Source: Plantactinospora sp. KBS50
GTDB taxonomy: Bacteria > Actinomycetota > Actinomycetes > Mycobacteriales > Micromonosporaceae
Length of the DNA stretch: 64,000 bases
Assembly (NCBI RefSeq): GCF_002285795.1
Contig: NZ_CP022961.1
Coordinates: forward strand, 2,170,001 to 2,234,000
Direction of reading: 5' to 3'
Notes under the pieces: generated by a model
Seen by the model: the letters and a program-made list of their open reading frames with translations, nothing else
What the model was told of the DNA's origin: nothing
Database searches by the model: none
Position numbers and translations under genes: made by a program
Part shown: positions 54,715-63,691 of the stretch, in pieces
How positions within the stretch are numbered: the first letter of the stretch is position 1
Layout: every line of letters begins with the position of its first letter

Positions 54715-55113
54715 ATGAACGTGCGGTACGACGCGGCGCAACCACCGGAACCGGCCGGCGAGCGGCTGGACCCGGCAGACTACGGCCCCGACGCGGCCCG
54801 CGAGGTGACCGTGCCGGCCACCGACGAGCGGCGGGTGGTCCGGGAACGCGACATCGAGGACCCCGCGGACGGACGGATCGACCCGGACGTGCTGCGTGAC
54901 GGCGGACCCGCCGACACACCGGGGATGGTGACCACCACCGGTGGCGTCGCCGGCCCGGCCAGCGTGCACCGGCGGCCCCGGCGAAGCGGCGGCGACGTCG
55001 CCCCGACCACCACGGGCGACGCCACCACCGGCGGCGTGGACCGCCCGCACGGCGCGTCGACAAGCGACGCCGCCGGCCCGGCCAGCGAGACCGGTTACTT
55101 CACCGAGCGCTGA
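54715..55113 (+). CDS. Hypothetical acidic protein
   Basis: 132 residues, starting MNVRYDAAQPPEPAGERLDP. The composition is strongly hydrophilic with many Asp/Arg/Thr and no membrane segment (REVTVPATDERRVVRERDIED, then GGVAGPASVHRRPRR). It is probably disordered. A GAG(C)GAGG is close to the ATG, with an in-frame GTG just before it. The end overlaps the 3' end of the convergent helD gene by 14 bases. I do not recognise the family. Confidence 0.55.
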   Translation: MNVRYDAAQPPEPAGERLDPADYGPDAAREVTVPATDERRVVRERDIEDPADGRIDPDVLRDGGPADTPGMVTTTGGVAGPASVHRRPRRSGGDVAPTTTGDATTGGVDRPHGASTSDAAGPASETGYFTER

Positions 55114-57487
55114 GCCGCAGCACGCCCAGGCGCCGGGTCGTGCGGGTGAGCGCGACGTACAGGTCGTTGCTGCCCCGCGCGGACTCGGCGACCAGGCCGT
55201 CCGGGTCGGCCACCAGCACCGAGTCGAACTCCAGGCCCTTGGCCTGGGCGACGGTGACCAGCACCACCCGGCGGTCCAGGTCCGGATCGGCACCGACCGA
55301 CACATCGGGTACGGCCGCGGCCACGGCGGCGGCCAGCCGGTCCAGGTCGTGGGCCGGGACGATGACGCCCAACCGGCCCTCGCCGACCGCCTCGACCTCG
55401 GCGCGTACCCGCTCGACCAGCCGGTCGGGCAGCTCGGCCGGGTCGGGCACGAGCAGTTCCCACGGCTGCACCCCGGCGTCCCGGACCGCGCGGGGCGGCT
55501 CCAGCGTGGGGTCGATGTCGGCGAGCACCTTGGCCGCCAGCGCCATGACCTCGCTCGGGGTCCGGTAGCTCACGGTCAGCTCGGCCGGCCGCCAGCGGTC
55601 CGCCACGTACGGCTCCAGCACCGACCGCCAGGACGAGGCGCCGGCGAGCGCCCCGGTCTGGGCGACGTCACCCACCAGCGTCATCGAGCGGCTCGGGCAG
55701 CGGCGCATCAGCAGCCGCCAGGCCATCGCCGACAGTTCCTGCGCCTCGTCGACGATGACGTGCCCGAACGCCCACTGCCGGTCCGCGGCGGCCCGCTGCG
55801 CGGTGCTCAGCCACTCGGCACCGGTGTGCCGCTCGGCCAGCAGATCCGCGCCGATGAGGTCGGTGGCGGCCAGGATCTCGCTCTCCACGTCCTCGAACTC
55901 GAACGACTCGGAGCCCTTGACGATCTCCAGCGCGCCCTCGGCGTACTCGATCCGGCGCCGGCGGGCGCGCTCCTGCGCCGCCCGCCGCGCCCGGTCGTCC
56001 TCGCCCAGCAGCTCGGCCGCCTCGTCCAGCAGCGGCACGTCGGCCGGCGTCCAGTCCGCCGCCGTCCCGTCGTCGGCGGTCCCGGCCGGCGGCGTCCCGG
56101 ACGGTGCCGTCGGCCCGGGGAGCGCGGGCCGCAGCAGCAGTTCGCGCTCCGCGGCGGACAGCTGCGGCGCCGCCGTGGCCAGCCGCTCGGCCGAACCCAG
56201 CAGGTCGGCCACCAGCCGCTGCGGGGTGAGCACCGGCCACAGCTCGTCCAGCGCCGCCCGTACCGCGGGGTTGGCCCCCAGCTCCCGGCGCAGCTCCGCG
56301 AGGTCCGCCTCGCCGAGCAACTGCGGATCGCCGGGGGCGTCGTCGCCACCGAGCGGGTCGTCGGCGTACGGGTCGGTGCCGATCCGCTCGGCGAGCTGCG
56401 CCGCGAGGGCGTGCACGATCTCGATCTCGAACAGTTCCCGGCCCAGGTTGTGCGGCCGCCCGGTGCGGCGTACCCGGTCCCGGGCCGCCGCCACGGTCGA
56501 CGGCTCCAGGTCGAGGGTGACGTCCTCGTCGACGGGGATGGGCAGCGCGGCCTCGGGCACCCGCTGCCGGTCGCGGACGGCGGCGGCCAGCACGTCGGCC
56601 AGCACCGCGCGGCCCTTGATCTCGGCCACCTCGTCCGGCTCGGCCGCGCGGGCGCGCACGCCGGGAAAGAGGTCACCGACCGTGGCCAGCAGCACGCCGG
56701 TCTCGGCCAGCGAGGGCAGCACGTGCGAGATGTAGCGCAGGAACGTCGTGTTCGGACCGACGATCAGGACGCCGCGGGTGGCGAGCTGCTGCCGGTAGGT
56801 GTACAGCAGGTAGGCGGCGCGGTGCAGCGCCACCGCGGTCTTCCCGGTGCCCGGTCCGCCCTGCACGACCAGCACCCCGTTCAGGTCGGCCCGGATCACC
56901 CGGTCCTGTTCGGCCTGGATGGTCTGCACGATGTCGCCCATCCGGCCGGTGCGGTTGGCGTTGACCGCGGCCAGCAGGGTCGCCTCGCCGGTCAGGTCGG
57001 TGGCCTGCCCGTCGGCGTCCAGGTCGAGGACCTCGTCGTCGACGCCGGTGACGGTGCGGAACCGGCTGCGGATGTGCCGGCGGCGCCGGATCCCCTCCGG
57101 GGCGGCGGCGGTCGCCAGGTAGAACGGCCGGGCGGCGGGGGCACGCCAGTCCACCAGCAACGGTTCGTGGTCCCCGTCGGTGTCGAACAGCCCGATCCGG
57201 CCGATGTACCGGGGTGGCCCGTCGACCGGGTCGAGCCGGCCGAAGCACAATCCGTTCTCGACGGCGTTCAACCGTTCCACCTGATCGGTGTACATGGCCA
57301 CCGTGCTGTCCCGCTGCGACCGTTCCTGCTGCGTTCCACCGTCCTGGCGCAGTGCGCCGGATCGCCGCCGTTCCGCCTGGTCACGCAGGTCGTCGAGGCG
57401 GCGGTAAAGGTCCGAGACGTACGTCTGCTCGTGCGCGATCTCAGCGGCGCCGGAATCGATGTCGGTGCCGCCGGACTGCCTTGACAA
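55100..57487 (-). CDS. helD: HelD-like ATPase (RNA polymerase recycling, UvrD-type helicase fold)
   Basis: 795 residues. An N-terminal coiled-coil (AAEIAHEQTYVSDLYRRLDDL) is followed by the 1A domain with Walker A VVQGGPGTGKTAVALHRAAYLLY. A long insert with many acidic residues comes next, then the DExx motif HVIVDEAQELSAMAWRLL, LTVSYRTPSEVMALA and C-terminal TVAQAKGLEFDSVLV. HelD proteins dissociate stalled RNA polymerase; some (HelR) protect against rifampicin. The start is TTG with AGGGGG five bases upstream; a plus-strand promoter-like TTGACA overlaps the start codon. No rifamycin-associated element is visible. Confidence 0.88.
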   Translation of the reverse strand: MSRQSGGTDIDSGAAEIAHEQTYVSDLYRRLDDLRDQAERRRSGALRQDGGTQQERSQRDSTVAMYTDQVERLNAVENGLCFGRLDPVDGPPRYIGRIGLFDTDGDHEPLLVDWRAPAARPFYLATAAAPEGIRRRRHIRSRFRTVTGVDDEVLDLDADGQATDLTGEATLLAAVNANRTGRMGDIVQTIQAEQDRVIRADLNGVLVVQGGPGTGKTAVALHRAAYLLYTYRQQLATRGVLIVGPNTTFLRYISHVLPSLAETGVLLATVGDLFPGVRARAAEPDEVAEIKGRAVLADVLAAAVRDRQRVPEAALPIPVDEDVTLDLEPSTVAAARDRVRRTGRPHNLGRELFEIEIVHALAAQLAERIGTDPYADDPLGGDDAPGDPQLLGEADLAELRRELGANPAVRAALDELWPVLTPQRLVADLLGSAERLATAAPQLSAAERELLLRPALPGPTAPSGTPPAGTADDGTAADWTPADVPLLDEAAELLGEDDRARRAAQERARRRRIEYAEGALEIVKGSESFEFEDVESEILAATDLIGADLLAERHTGAEWLSTAQRAAADRQWAFGHVIVDEAQELSAMAWRLLMRRCPSRSMTLVGDVAQTGALAGASSWRSVLEPYVADRWRPAELTVSYRTPSEVMALAAKVLADIDPTLEPPRAVRDAGVQPWELLVPDPAELPDRLVERVRAEVEAVGEGRLGVIVPAHDLDRLAAAVAAAVPDVSVGADPDLDRRVVLVTVAQAKGLEFDSVLVADPDGLVAESARGSNDLYVALTRTTRRLGVLRLSAR

Positions 57488-57510
57488 ATTGGCCCCCTAT
57501 TTGTTAGGCT
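57481..57510 (+). promoter_or_regulatory. Plus-strand promoter overlapping the helD start
   Basis: TTGACA (57481-57486) and TAGGCT (57505-57510) with 18 bases between are the best consensus promoter in the window. It points away from helD, and a terminator hairpin begins at the expected start of transcription. Confidence 0.55.
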
Positions 57511-57517
57511 GACGCGC

Positions 57518-57548
57518 AGAACGGCCATTCATGTGCCGTTCTTTTTTT
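57518..57548 (+). terminator. Rho-independent terminator directly after a promoter
   Basis: AGAACGGC-CATTCATGT-GCCGTTCT followed by a seven-T run is a textbook intrinsic terminator, rare at this GC content. On the plus strand no gene precedes it closely; only the promoter at 57481-57510 does. Confidence 0.75.
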
Positions 57549-57687
57549 GTGCGAACGACGAAGCGTACCGCGTTTCCCCCCGGGCGGCCAACGGGACGCG
57601 GAACAGCCCCGCACCCGGCGTCATCGTCGAGCCACGCCGCGCGGCACCGCGCTTGGGCGTCCGGCCGTGAACCGAGGTCATGCGTCG

Positions 57688-57716
57688 GAGGGCGGCACCT
57701 GGTCGGTGCCGCCCTC
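57688..57716 (-). terminator. Hairpin terminator after the LolA-like gene
   Basis: GAGGGCGGCACC-TGGTC-GGTGCCGCCCTC has a perfect 12-bp stem and a 5-base loop, 44 bases past the stop of the minus-strand gene. Confidence 0.75.
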
Positions 57717-57759
57717 CATCGCCGGTGTCCCGGCGTCGAACCTCAGTCGCCGCCGGACC

Positions 57760-58950
57760 TCAACGGTCCGTCCGGGCCACCTCGTACAGCCGGTCCGGCG
57801 TCACCGCGCCGACCAGGACCCGGCCGTCGTCGGTGATCAACGCGGTCAGCACGTGGCTGGTGAACAGCCGGCCGCTGCCCCAGTCGCCGTCGACCTTCCG
57901 CAGGTTGCCCAGCAGGGCATCGAGCTTCGCCGCACCGTCGCCACCCCCGGCGACCCGACCGGCACCGCCGGCCGCGTCGCCCTTGGCCGTGTCGTCCTTG
58001 GCCGCCTGGCCGGCGGCGTCCGGCCGGGCCACCAGCACCGCCGTCCAACCCTCGCCGACGGTACGCAGGCCGTCGGCCGGCCTGCCGCCCTTCGCGTCGA
58101 GCCGGTCGGTCAGCTTCGGCCCGGCCCCGGCGGAGTCCGGCGCGCCGTCCTTGGTCACCACCTTCGTGCCCGGCGGCGGGTTGAAGGCGAACTGCTCCGC
58201 GTCTGGCCGGGAGAAGTCGACCTGGGTGAACGCGACCTCGAACACGGCGCGCTGGACGGACTTGGCGAAGACCTCCAGCCGCAGCGGCACGTGCTGCTTC
58301 GCGTCGATCGCCACCCGCACCTGGCCGATCAGCGACGACGCGTCCCGGGGCGCGAGGACCAGTTCGTACGCGTCGCGGCCGGCGATCCGCGCCGACCGGC
58401 CGACGGTCACCTCGGTGGTCGGGTCGACCGCGGCCAGCGCCCGCTCGGCGGCCTGCTGCGGGGTCACCGGCGCCCCGCTGGCCAGCGACGCCGGGCCGCG
58501 GTGCTCGGTCCGCTCCGCCTCGGACAGCGTGCGGTGCACCGCCTCGTTGCGCTGGCTGGCCCACACCCACAGGTCCGAACCGTTGTGGATCATGTCGGTC
58601 TCGCCGAGCGTACCGAGCAGCGCGATCCGCTGCCGCTCCGGCCCGGCGTACCAGACCCGCAGCGTGTGCGTCCCGCTGGCCAGCGTCGCCAGGTCGAGCT
58701 CGCCCTGGCCGGCCCCCAGGTCCGGCAGGCTGGGCAGGCCGAGGTCGGCACGCTGGACAACCGTGCCGGACAGGCCGTCCAACCGGGCCGTCTGCAGGTC
58801 CACCAGGAGCTGCGCGGCGGTGCGGGGCGGCAGCGCCGGCTGCGCCGAGGCGGCGAACGTGCCGAGCGCGGCACCGCCGCCCACGACCACCGCCGCGGCG
58901 GCAGCCGGAACCAGCCAACGCAGGGCCGGTCGGTTGCTGAACATGGACAT
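57760..58950 (-). CDS. LolA/DUF2092-like exported lipoprotein-carrier-fold protein
   Basis: 396 residues from an ATG with AGGAGG eight bases upstream. An N-terminal signal/anchor (ALRWLVPAAAAAVVVGGGAAL) is followed by a LolA-type half-barrel: LLVDLQTARLDGLSGTVVQ, LRVWYAGPERQRIALLG, DLWVWASQRNEAVH and FEVAFTQVDFSRPDAEQFAF. Such proteins in Gram-positives are of the MucB/RseB/LolA fold, often paired with signalling genes. It is divergent from the adjacent OmpR-type regulator by about 100 bases, so it may be target or modulator of that two-component system. Confidence 0.8.
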   Translation of the reverse strand: MSMFSNRPALRWLVPAAAAAVVVGGGAALGTFAASAQPALPPRTAAQLLVDLQTARLDGLSGTVVQRADLGLPSLPDLGAGQGELDLATLASGTHTLRVWYAGPERQRIALLGTLGETDMIHNGSDLWVWASQRNEAVHRTLSEAERTEHRGPASLASGAPVTPQQAAERALAAVDPTTEVTVGRSARIAGRDAYELVLAPRDASSLIGQVRVAIDAKQHVPLRLEVFAKSVQRAVFEVAFTQVDFSRPDAEQFAFNPPPGTKVVTKDGAPDSAGAGPKLTDRLDAKGGRPADGLRTVGEGWTAVLVARPDAAGQAAKDDTAKGDAAGGAGRVAGGGDGAAKLDALLGNLRKVDGDWGSGRLFTSHVLTALITDDGRVLVGAVTPDRLYEVARTDR

Positions 58951-59047
58951 CTGTGGCACCTCCTGTCGCACATCGTGCCTGGAGTCCGCTGTGACCGTGC
59001 TGAGAACACCTGTGGAATCCCTCAGCCGGGGTGGCACCCTTGCAGTC

Positions 59048-59701
59048 GTGCGGCTGCTGGTGGTGGAGGACGAGACCCGGCTGGCCCGTGCCCTGCAGCG
59101 CGGCCTGCAGGCCGAGGGGTTCGCGGTGGACGTGGCCGCCGACGGTCCCGCCGGGCTGGACCTGGCCCGGCACGGCGGGTACGACGCGATGATCCTGGAC
59201 GTGATGCTGCCCGGACTCTCCGGCTACGAGGTGGTCCGGCGGCTGCGCGGGGAGCGGTGCTGGCTGCCGGTGCTGATGCTCTCGGCCAAGGACGGCGAGT
59301 ACGACCAGGCCGACGGGCTGGACTGCGGCGCCGACGACTACCTCACCAAACCCTTCTCGTACGTGGTCCTGCTGGCCCGGCTGCGGGCGCTGCTGCGCCG
59401 CGGCGCACCCCGACGCCCGGTGGTGCTCTCCGCCGGCGACCTCAGCCTGGACCCGGCCCGCCGGCTGGTCACCCGGGACGGCGCCGGGGTGGAGCTGACC
59501 GCCCGGGAGTACGCGGTGCTCGAATACCTGATGCGGCGGGCCGGCGAGGTGGTCTCCAAGACCGAACTGCTGGACCACGTCTGGGACGACAGCCTGGACA
59601 CGGCGCCCAACGCGGTGGAGGTCTACATCGGCTACCTGCGCCGCAAGATCGGCCGGGAACGCCTGCAGACCGTGCGCGGCGCCGGCTACCGGCTGGTCTG
59701 A
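59048..59701 (+). CDS. OmpR/PhoB-type response regulator
   Basis: 217 residues: receiver with E9/D10 (LLVVEDETRLARALQRGLQ), phosphoacceptor in MILDVMLPGLSGYEV and YLTKPFSY, then a winged helix with LTAREYAVLEYLMRRAGEVVSK and AVEVYIGYLRRKIGRERLQTVRG. I chose the GTG giving VRLLVVED; CACCCT seven bases before it would suit a leaderless transcript. The histidine kinase starts one base after the stop. Confidence 0.92.
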   Translation: MRLLVVEDETRLARALQRGLQAEGFAVDVAADGPAGLDLARHGGYDAMILDVMLPGLSGYEVVRRLRGERCWLPVLMLSAKDGEYDQADGLDCGADDYLTKPFSYVVLLARLRALLRRGAPRRPVVLSAGDLSLDPARRLVTRDGAGVELTAREYAVLEYLMRRAGEVVSKTELLDHVWDDSLDTAPNAVEVYIGYLRRKIGRERLQTVRGAGYRLV

Positions 59702-59702
59702 G

Positions 59703-61277
59703 ATGCGCCACGACGCCCTGATCCGACGGCTCGGCGTCCGGTTGCGGCTGTTCGGCCTCCGCGGCCGGCTGATGGCGCTCGGCGTGACCGGCCTGGCCGT
59801 CGGGCTGGCCGTCGGCGGCCTGCTGCTGGTCGTCCTGCTCGGCTACGCGCTGCAACGCACGGTGGACGACGAGGCGTTCAAGACCGCCGACGCGGTGGCC
59901 CGACTGGCCACCCAGGACGCGCTGCCCGACCCGCTGCCGGTGGCCGGCGGCCAGGTCCGGGTCCAGGTGGTCGCGGCCGGGCGGATCCGCGCCGCCTCCA
60001 TCGACGCCGACCGGCTGGTCCCGATGCTGTACGCGGACGAGCGGGCCAGGATCGGCGACCGGGGCCGGATCACCATCCCCGGGCAGCGGCTCGGGATGCG
60101 CGGCCCGGTCCGGGTGGTGGCGGTGACCGGCGGGCCGGCCGGGGACCCGTGGACCGTGCTGGTGGCCAAGTCGATGGCCGACGTCGTGCAGGGCGTACGA
60201 CTGCTCCGGGACACCCTCCTGGTGGCGTTCCCGCTGCTGGTGGCGTTGCTCGCGGTGGTCGCCTGGCGGGTGGTGGGCGCCACCCTGCGGCCCGTGGAGG
60301 CGCTGCGGGCCGGCGCCGAGGAGATCACCCGCAGCGGCCGTCCCGGGGAACTGCCGGTGCCCGCCTGGCAGGACGAGATCCACCGGCTGGCGGTCACCCT
60401 GAACGGGATGCTGGCCCGGTTGGAGTCGGCCCGCGTGCGGCAGCGCTCGTTCATCGCCGACGCCGCGCACGAACTGCGCAGCCCGCTGGCCAACATGCGA
60501 ACCCAGTTGGAGGTGGCCCAGCGGCTCGGGCCGGGCACCGACTGGCCGGCGCTCACCGAGGACCTGCTCGCGGACAACCTGCGGCTCGGACGCCTGGTCG
60601 ACGACCTGCTGCTGCTCGCCCGCACCGACGAGGCGCCCGGCCCGGTCGGGCCGGGCCGGGCGGTGGAACTGGGCGCGCTGATCGCGGCCGTGGCCGCTCC
60701 CTACCCGGCACCCCCGGTGCGGGTGCAACCGCCCGACGGGCCGCTGTGGACCCGGGGCGACCCGGACGTGCTCGGCCGGATCGTGGCGAACCTGCTGGAC
60801 AACGCGGTCCGGCACGCACGGGACCGGGTCACGGTCGCGGTCCGGGCGGACGGCGCGTACCAACTGATCACCGTGACCGACGACGGATCCGGCATCCCGG
60901 CCGCGGACCGGGAACGGGTCTTCGGCCGGTTCACTCGGCTGGACGACGCGCGGGCGCGGGACGTCGGCGGCGCGGGGCTCGGCCTGGCGATCGTGGCCGA
61001 CCTGGTACGCCGGCACGCCGGCACGGTGACCCTCGGCGACGCCGAGCCCGGCGTGCGGGCCGAGGTGCGGCTGCCCGCCGCCGCGCCGCCGGCAGATGCC
61101 GCGCCGCCGGCCGCCGCCGTGCCCTCGCCCGCCGCGCCGCCGGCCGATGCCGGGCCGCCGGCGGACGTGTCACCCGGCGCCGCGCCGCCGACGGAGGTGT
61201 CGCCGGCGGAGCCGGACGCTCAGCGCTTGCGATTCGTGCAGACCTGCGTCGAGCGACCCACCGACTCGGTCGAGTAG
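59703..61277 (+). CDS. HAMP-domain sensor histidine kinase
   Basis: 524 residues. Two membrane helices (LGVTGLAVGLAVGGLLLVVLLGY and TLLVAFPLLVALLAVVAWRVVG) enclose an extracytoplasmic domain of about 120 residues. A HAMP segment follows, then the H-box FIADAAHELRSPLANMR, N-box NLLDNAVRHARD, DDGSGIPAADRERVFGRF and GAGLGLAIVADLVRRH. The C-terminal 65 residues are Pro/Ala repeats and overlap the end of the convergent TPR/FN3 gene by about 58 bases. The neighbouring LolA-like exported protein is a candidate signal or target. Confidence 0.92.
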   Translation: MRHDALIRRLGVRLRLFGLRGRLMALGVTGLAVGLAVGGLLLVVLLGYALQRTVDDEAFKTADAVARLATQDALPDPLPVAGGQVRVQVVAAGRIRAASIDADRLVPMLYADERARIGDRGRITIPGQRLGMRGPVRVVAVTGGPAGDPWTVLVAKSMADVVQGVRLLRDTLLVAFPLLVALLAVVAWRVVGATLRPVEALRAGAEEITRSGRPGELPVPAWQDEIHRLAVTLNGMLARLESARVRQRSFIADAAHELRSPLANMRTQLEVAQRLGPGTDWPALTEDLLADNLRLGRLVDDLLLLARTDEAPGPVGPGRAVELGALIAAVAAPYPAPPVRVQPPDGPLWTRGDPDVLGRIVANLLDNAVRHARDRVTVAVRADGAYQLITVTDDGSGIPAADRERVFGRFTRLDDARARDVGGAGLGLAIVADLVRRHAGTVTLGDAEPGVRAEVRLPAAAPPADAAPPAAAVPSPAAPPADAGPPADVSPGAAPPTEVSPAEPDAQRLRFVQTCVERPTDSVE

Positions 61278-63467
61278 ACGACCCCCACCGTGAAGCAGTA
61301 GTCGAGACCGGCGTTCAGGCCGTACACGGTGAAGCTTTCCGTACCGGCGGGCAGGTCCTGGAACGCCTGCGGCTGCTGGCCCCGGCGCCCACCCGCGATC
61401 ACCACGGGCCCCTCGGCGCCGTCCGGGTAGGTCCAGGACAGCGTCACGCTGTCCGCGTTGTCCCGCAGCCGGACCGCGGTGGGCGGCGCTCCGGCCGCGC
61501 TCGTGGCGGACGGCGTCTCCGCGGCGCTGCTGGCAGCGGTCGGCGGCGCCGACCCCGACGGCTCGGTCGGCTCGGGACCCGGGGCCGCCGGATCGCCGGC
61601 CAGGGCGAAGCCCACGATGACGGCGAGCGCCCCGAGCAGCACGACCAGCAGCCCGGCCACCACGAACGGCAGCATCCGGCGGGACTCGGCGGGCCGGTGG
61701 ATGGTGGCGGGCAGCCGCTCCGCCCGGCGCACGTCCGGGAGCCGGTGCGCCCCGGGCGCGCTCTCCGTGCGCAGCCCGGCCCGGGCCGCCGCGCGCGCCT
61801 GCGCCGGGTCGCTGACCGTACCGGGCCGCCGGTACCAGCCGGGTCCCTCCGACCACCCCCGCCCGCGGGCCAGCCGGGCTCGTCCGGGGCCGCCGGGCCG
61901 TCGGTTCCGGCCTCCCCGCCCGGTACGGCCGGTGCCTCGGCACCCCGGCTGCGGTAGCCGACCGGGCCGAACGCCGGGTCGGTCGGGGCGTCCGACCCCG
62001 GCCCGATGCCCTCGTACCGGTGATCCTGGTACGTCCCGGACTCCGCGAATCCGCTCGTCGGGCTGTCCCCGGTGGTGGGTGCGCCCGGCGCGGTGTGTGT
62101 CGTCTGCGGAGGCTGCGCCGCGTACGCGGTCTGCGCGGCGTGCCCGGCGTGCGGCGCCTGTTCCGGCCGCGTGGTCTGCGTGGTGGTCTGCGTCTGCGCG
62201 GTCTCGGCCGGTCCGGTGTCCTCCGGCGGCCACCAGCGGGTGTCGGGGTCCTCGCTGAGCGAGGGGTAGTGCTGCCGGGTGAGCGGGTCCGCAACAGGGT
62301 CCGCCGCCGGGTGGTTGCCGGTCGGGTGGTTGCCGGTCGGGTGGTTGCCGGTCAGGTGGTTGCTGGTCAGGTGGTTGCTGGCCTGATGGTTGCCGGTCGG
62401 GTGGTCGTCCGGCGCGAAGTCGTCCGGGGCCGGCTGCCGGGGCGGCGGCACGTACGACGGCGGCGGCCCGCCGCCCATCGGCTCCGCGCCGGCCCCTCCG
62501 GGTACGTGGTGTCGGTGTCCGGGTACGCGTCGCCCGGGTACGCGTCGCCCGGGTATGCGGCGTCGTCCGGGTAGGGACTGTCGGCGTTCCCGGCGTTCCC
62601 GGTGTTCCCGGCGGCGTGGGCGGTGTCGGTCGGGTAGCCGGTCCCGGCGAGGTACCCGGCGTCGGGGGAGTGGGAGTAGCCGGTGTCGGCGTGGGCCGGC
62701 TCGACGAGGTAGCCGGTGTCCGTGGGGTCGGCCGTGTCGGTGGGGTAGCCGGCGCCGACCGGGTCGCTCGTGGCGCAGACGTGTTCGGCGTTGGCCGCGG
62801 CCCGGGCCAACGCGGCCACCTGCTGCGCGAGCGGGTCGTTGGCGGGCAGGTGCCGCCGGCACAGCTCACGGGCCCGGGCGAGGTGGTCGTGCGCCTCGGT
62901 GAACCGGCCGCAGTCGCGTTCCATCGCGCCCAGCCGGGCCAGCATCTTGATGCCGCTGGGGTGCGCCTCGCCGTAGACCTCGCGGTGCAGTTCCCAGGCG
63001 TCGGTCAACCGGTTGCGGGCAAGCTCGCACCGGCCCAGCGCGAACTCCACGGTGGCCAGGTCGGCATGTGCCGCGAGGACGCGTAGCGACTCCGGTCCGT
63101 CCATGGCGGTCAGTTCGATGATGACGTCCCGGTACAGCCGGGCCGCCCGCGCGTCGCTGCCGACCCGGTGCAGCACCGCGGCCAGCGTCGCGGCGGCGGC
63201 AACGGTCTGCGGGTCGCTCGCGCCGAACTGCCGCATGGTGGCCGCGTACGCGAAGGCGGCCCAGCCCCGGGCGGCGTGCGGCTCGCCGAGGGCGACCAGG
63301 ATCCGGGCCTGGAGACCGGCGGCCTCGGTCAGCTCCGGCGAAGCGTTGGCCGGGCTGGGATCGGCGGTGCCGAGCGCCTCGTCCAACAGCTCCTGCGCGC
63401 CGGCCAGGTCGCCCTCCGCCACGAGGTCCTGCGCTGCCTGGATCACTTCGCCGTAGCCGGGAGTCAC
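61220..63467 (-). CDS. TPR / transmembrane / fibronectin-III protein (two frameshifts in this sequence)
   Basis: One gene in three frames. Residues 1-210 are TPR-like helices (VTPGYGEVIQAAQDLVAEGD, ARLYRDVIIELTAMDG, FTEAHDHLARARELC). Next comes a Tyr/Thr/Asp/Gly linker, then after one missing base in the C4 run 62493-62496 a Pro/His/Asn linker with HPTGN repeats. After another missing base in the C5 run 61856-61860 there follow a membrane helix (MLPFVVAGLLVVLLGALAVIVG) and an external FN3-like domain (SVTLSWTYPDGAEG, VYGLNAGLDYCFTVGV). The restored length is 749. The TPR half would be cytosolic and the FN3 half outside. The role is unknown. Confidence 0.75.
62283..62402. repeat. In-frame 15-bp repeat coding for HPTGN pentapeptides
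   Basis: About seven units of GGTGGTTGCCGGTCG (plus strand), read on the minus strand as NHPTG/NHLTG/NHLTS/NHQAS pentapeptides in the linker of the TPR/FN3 protein. Confidence 0.8.
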
Positions 63468-63691
63468 GCCCCATCGTGCTTGCCTGGCAACCGTCAGTAC
63501 AAGAGCTGAACGGTGACCAATTTGGTCATGACCACGCCGCGTCGGCCCCTGCGTCCTCGATCCGGCGGGCCGTCGGGTGGGGCCGTCGGTGGGGCCGTGG
63601 CCGAGGGTCGGGCGAGGATCGCCGGCGGCACCCGGGTCGTTGGGACGACGCCGAGGTGACACCCGGCGACCGCTACCGGTAGAACGGACAC

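Noticed and set aside
57487-57560. Rifamycin-associated element in front of helD
   Set aside because: No matching inverted repeat is visible; the hairpin there is an intrinsic terminator on the other strand.
63528-63659. 43-codon reading MTTPRRPLRPRSGG... between the last two genes
   Set aside because: No ribosome site, Arg/Gly-rich composition typical of GC-rich noise.
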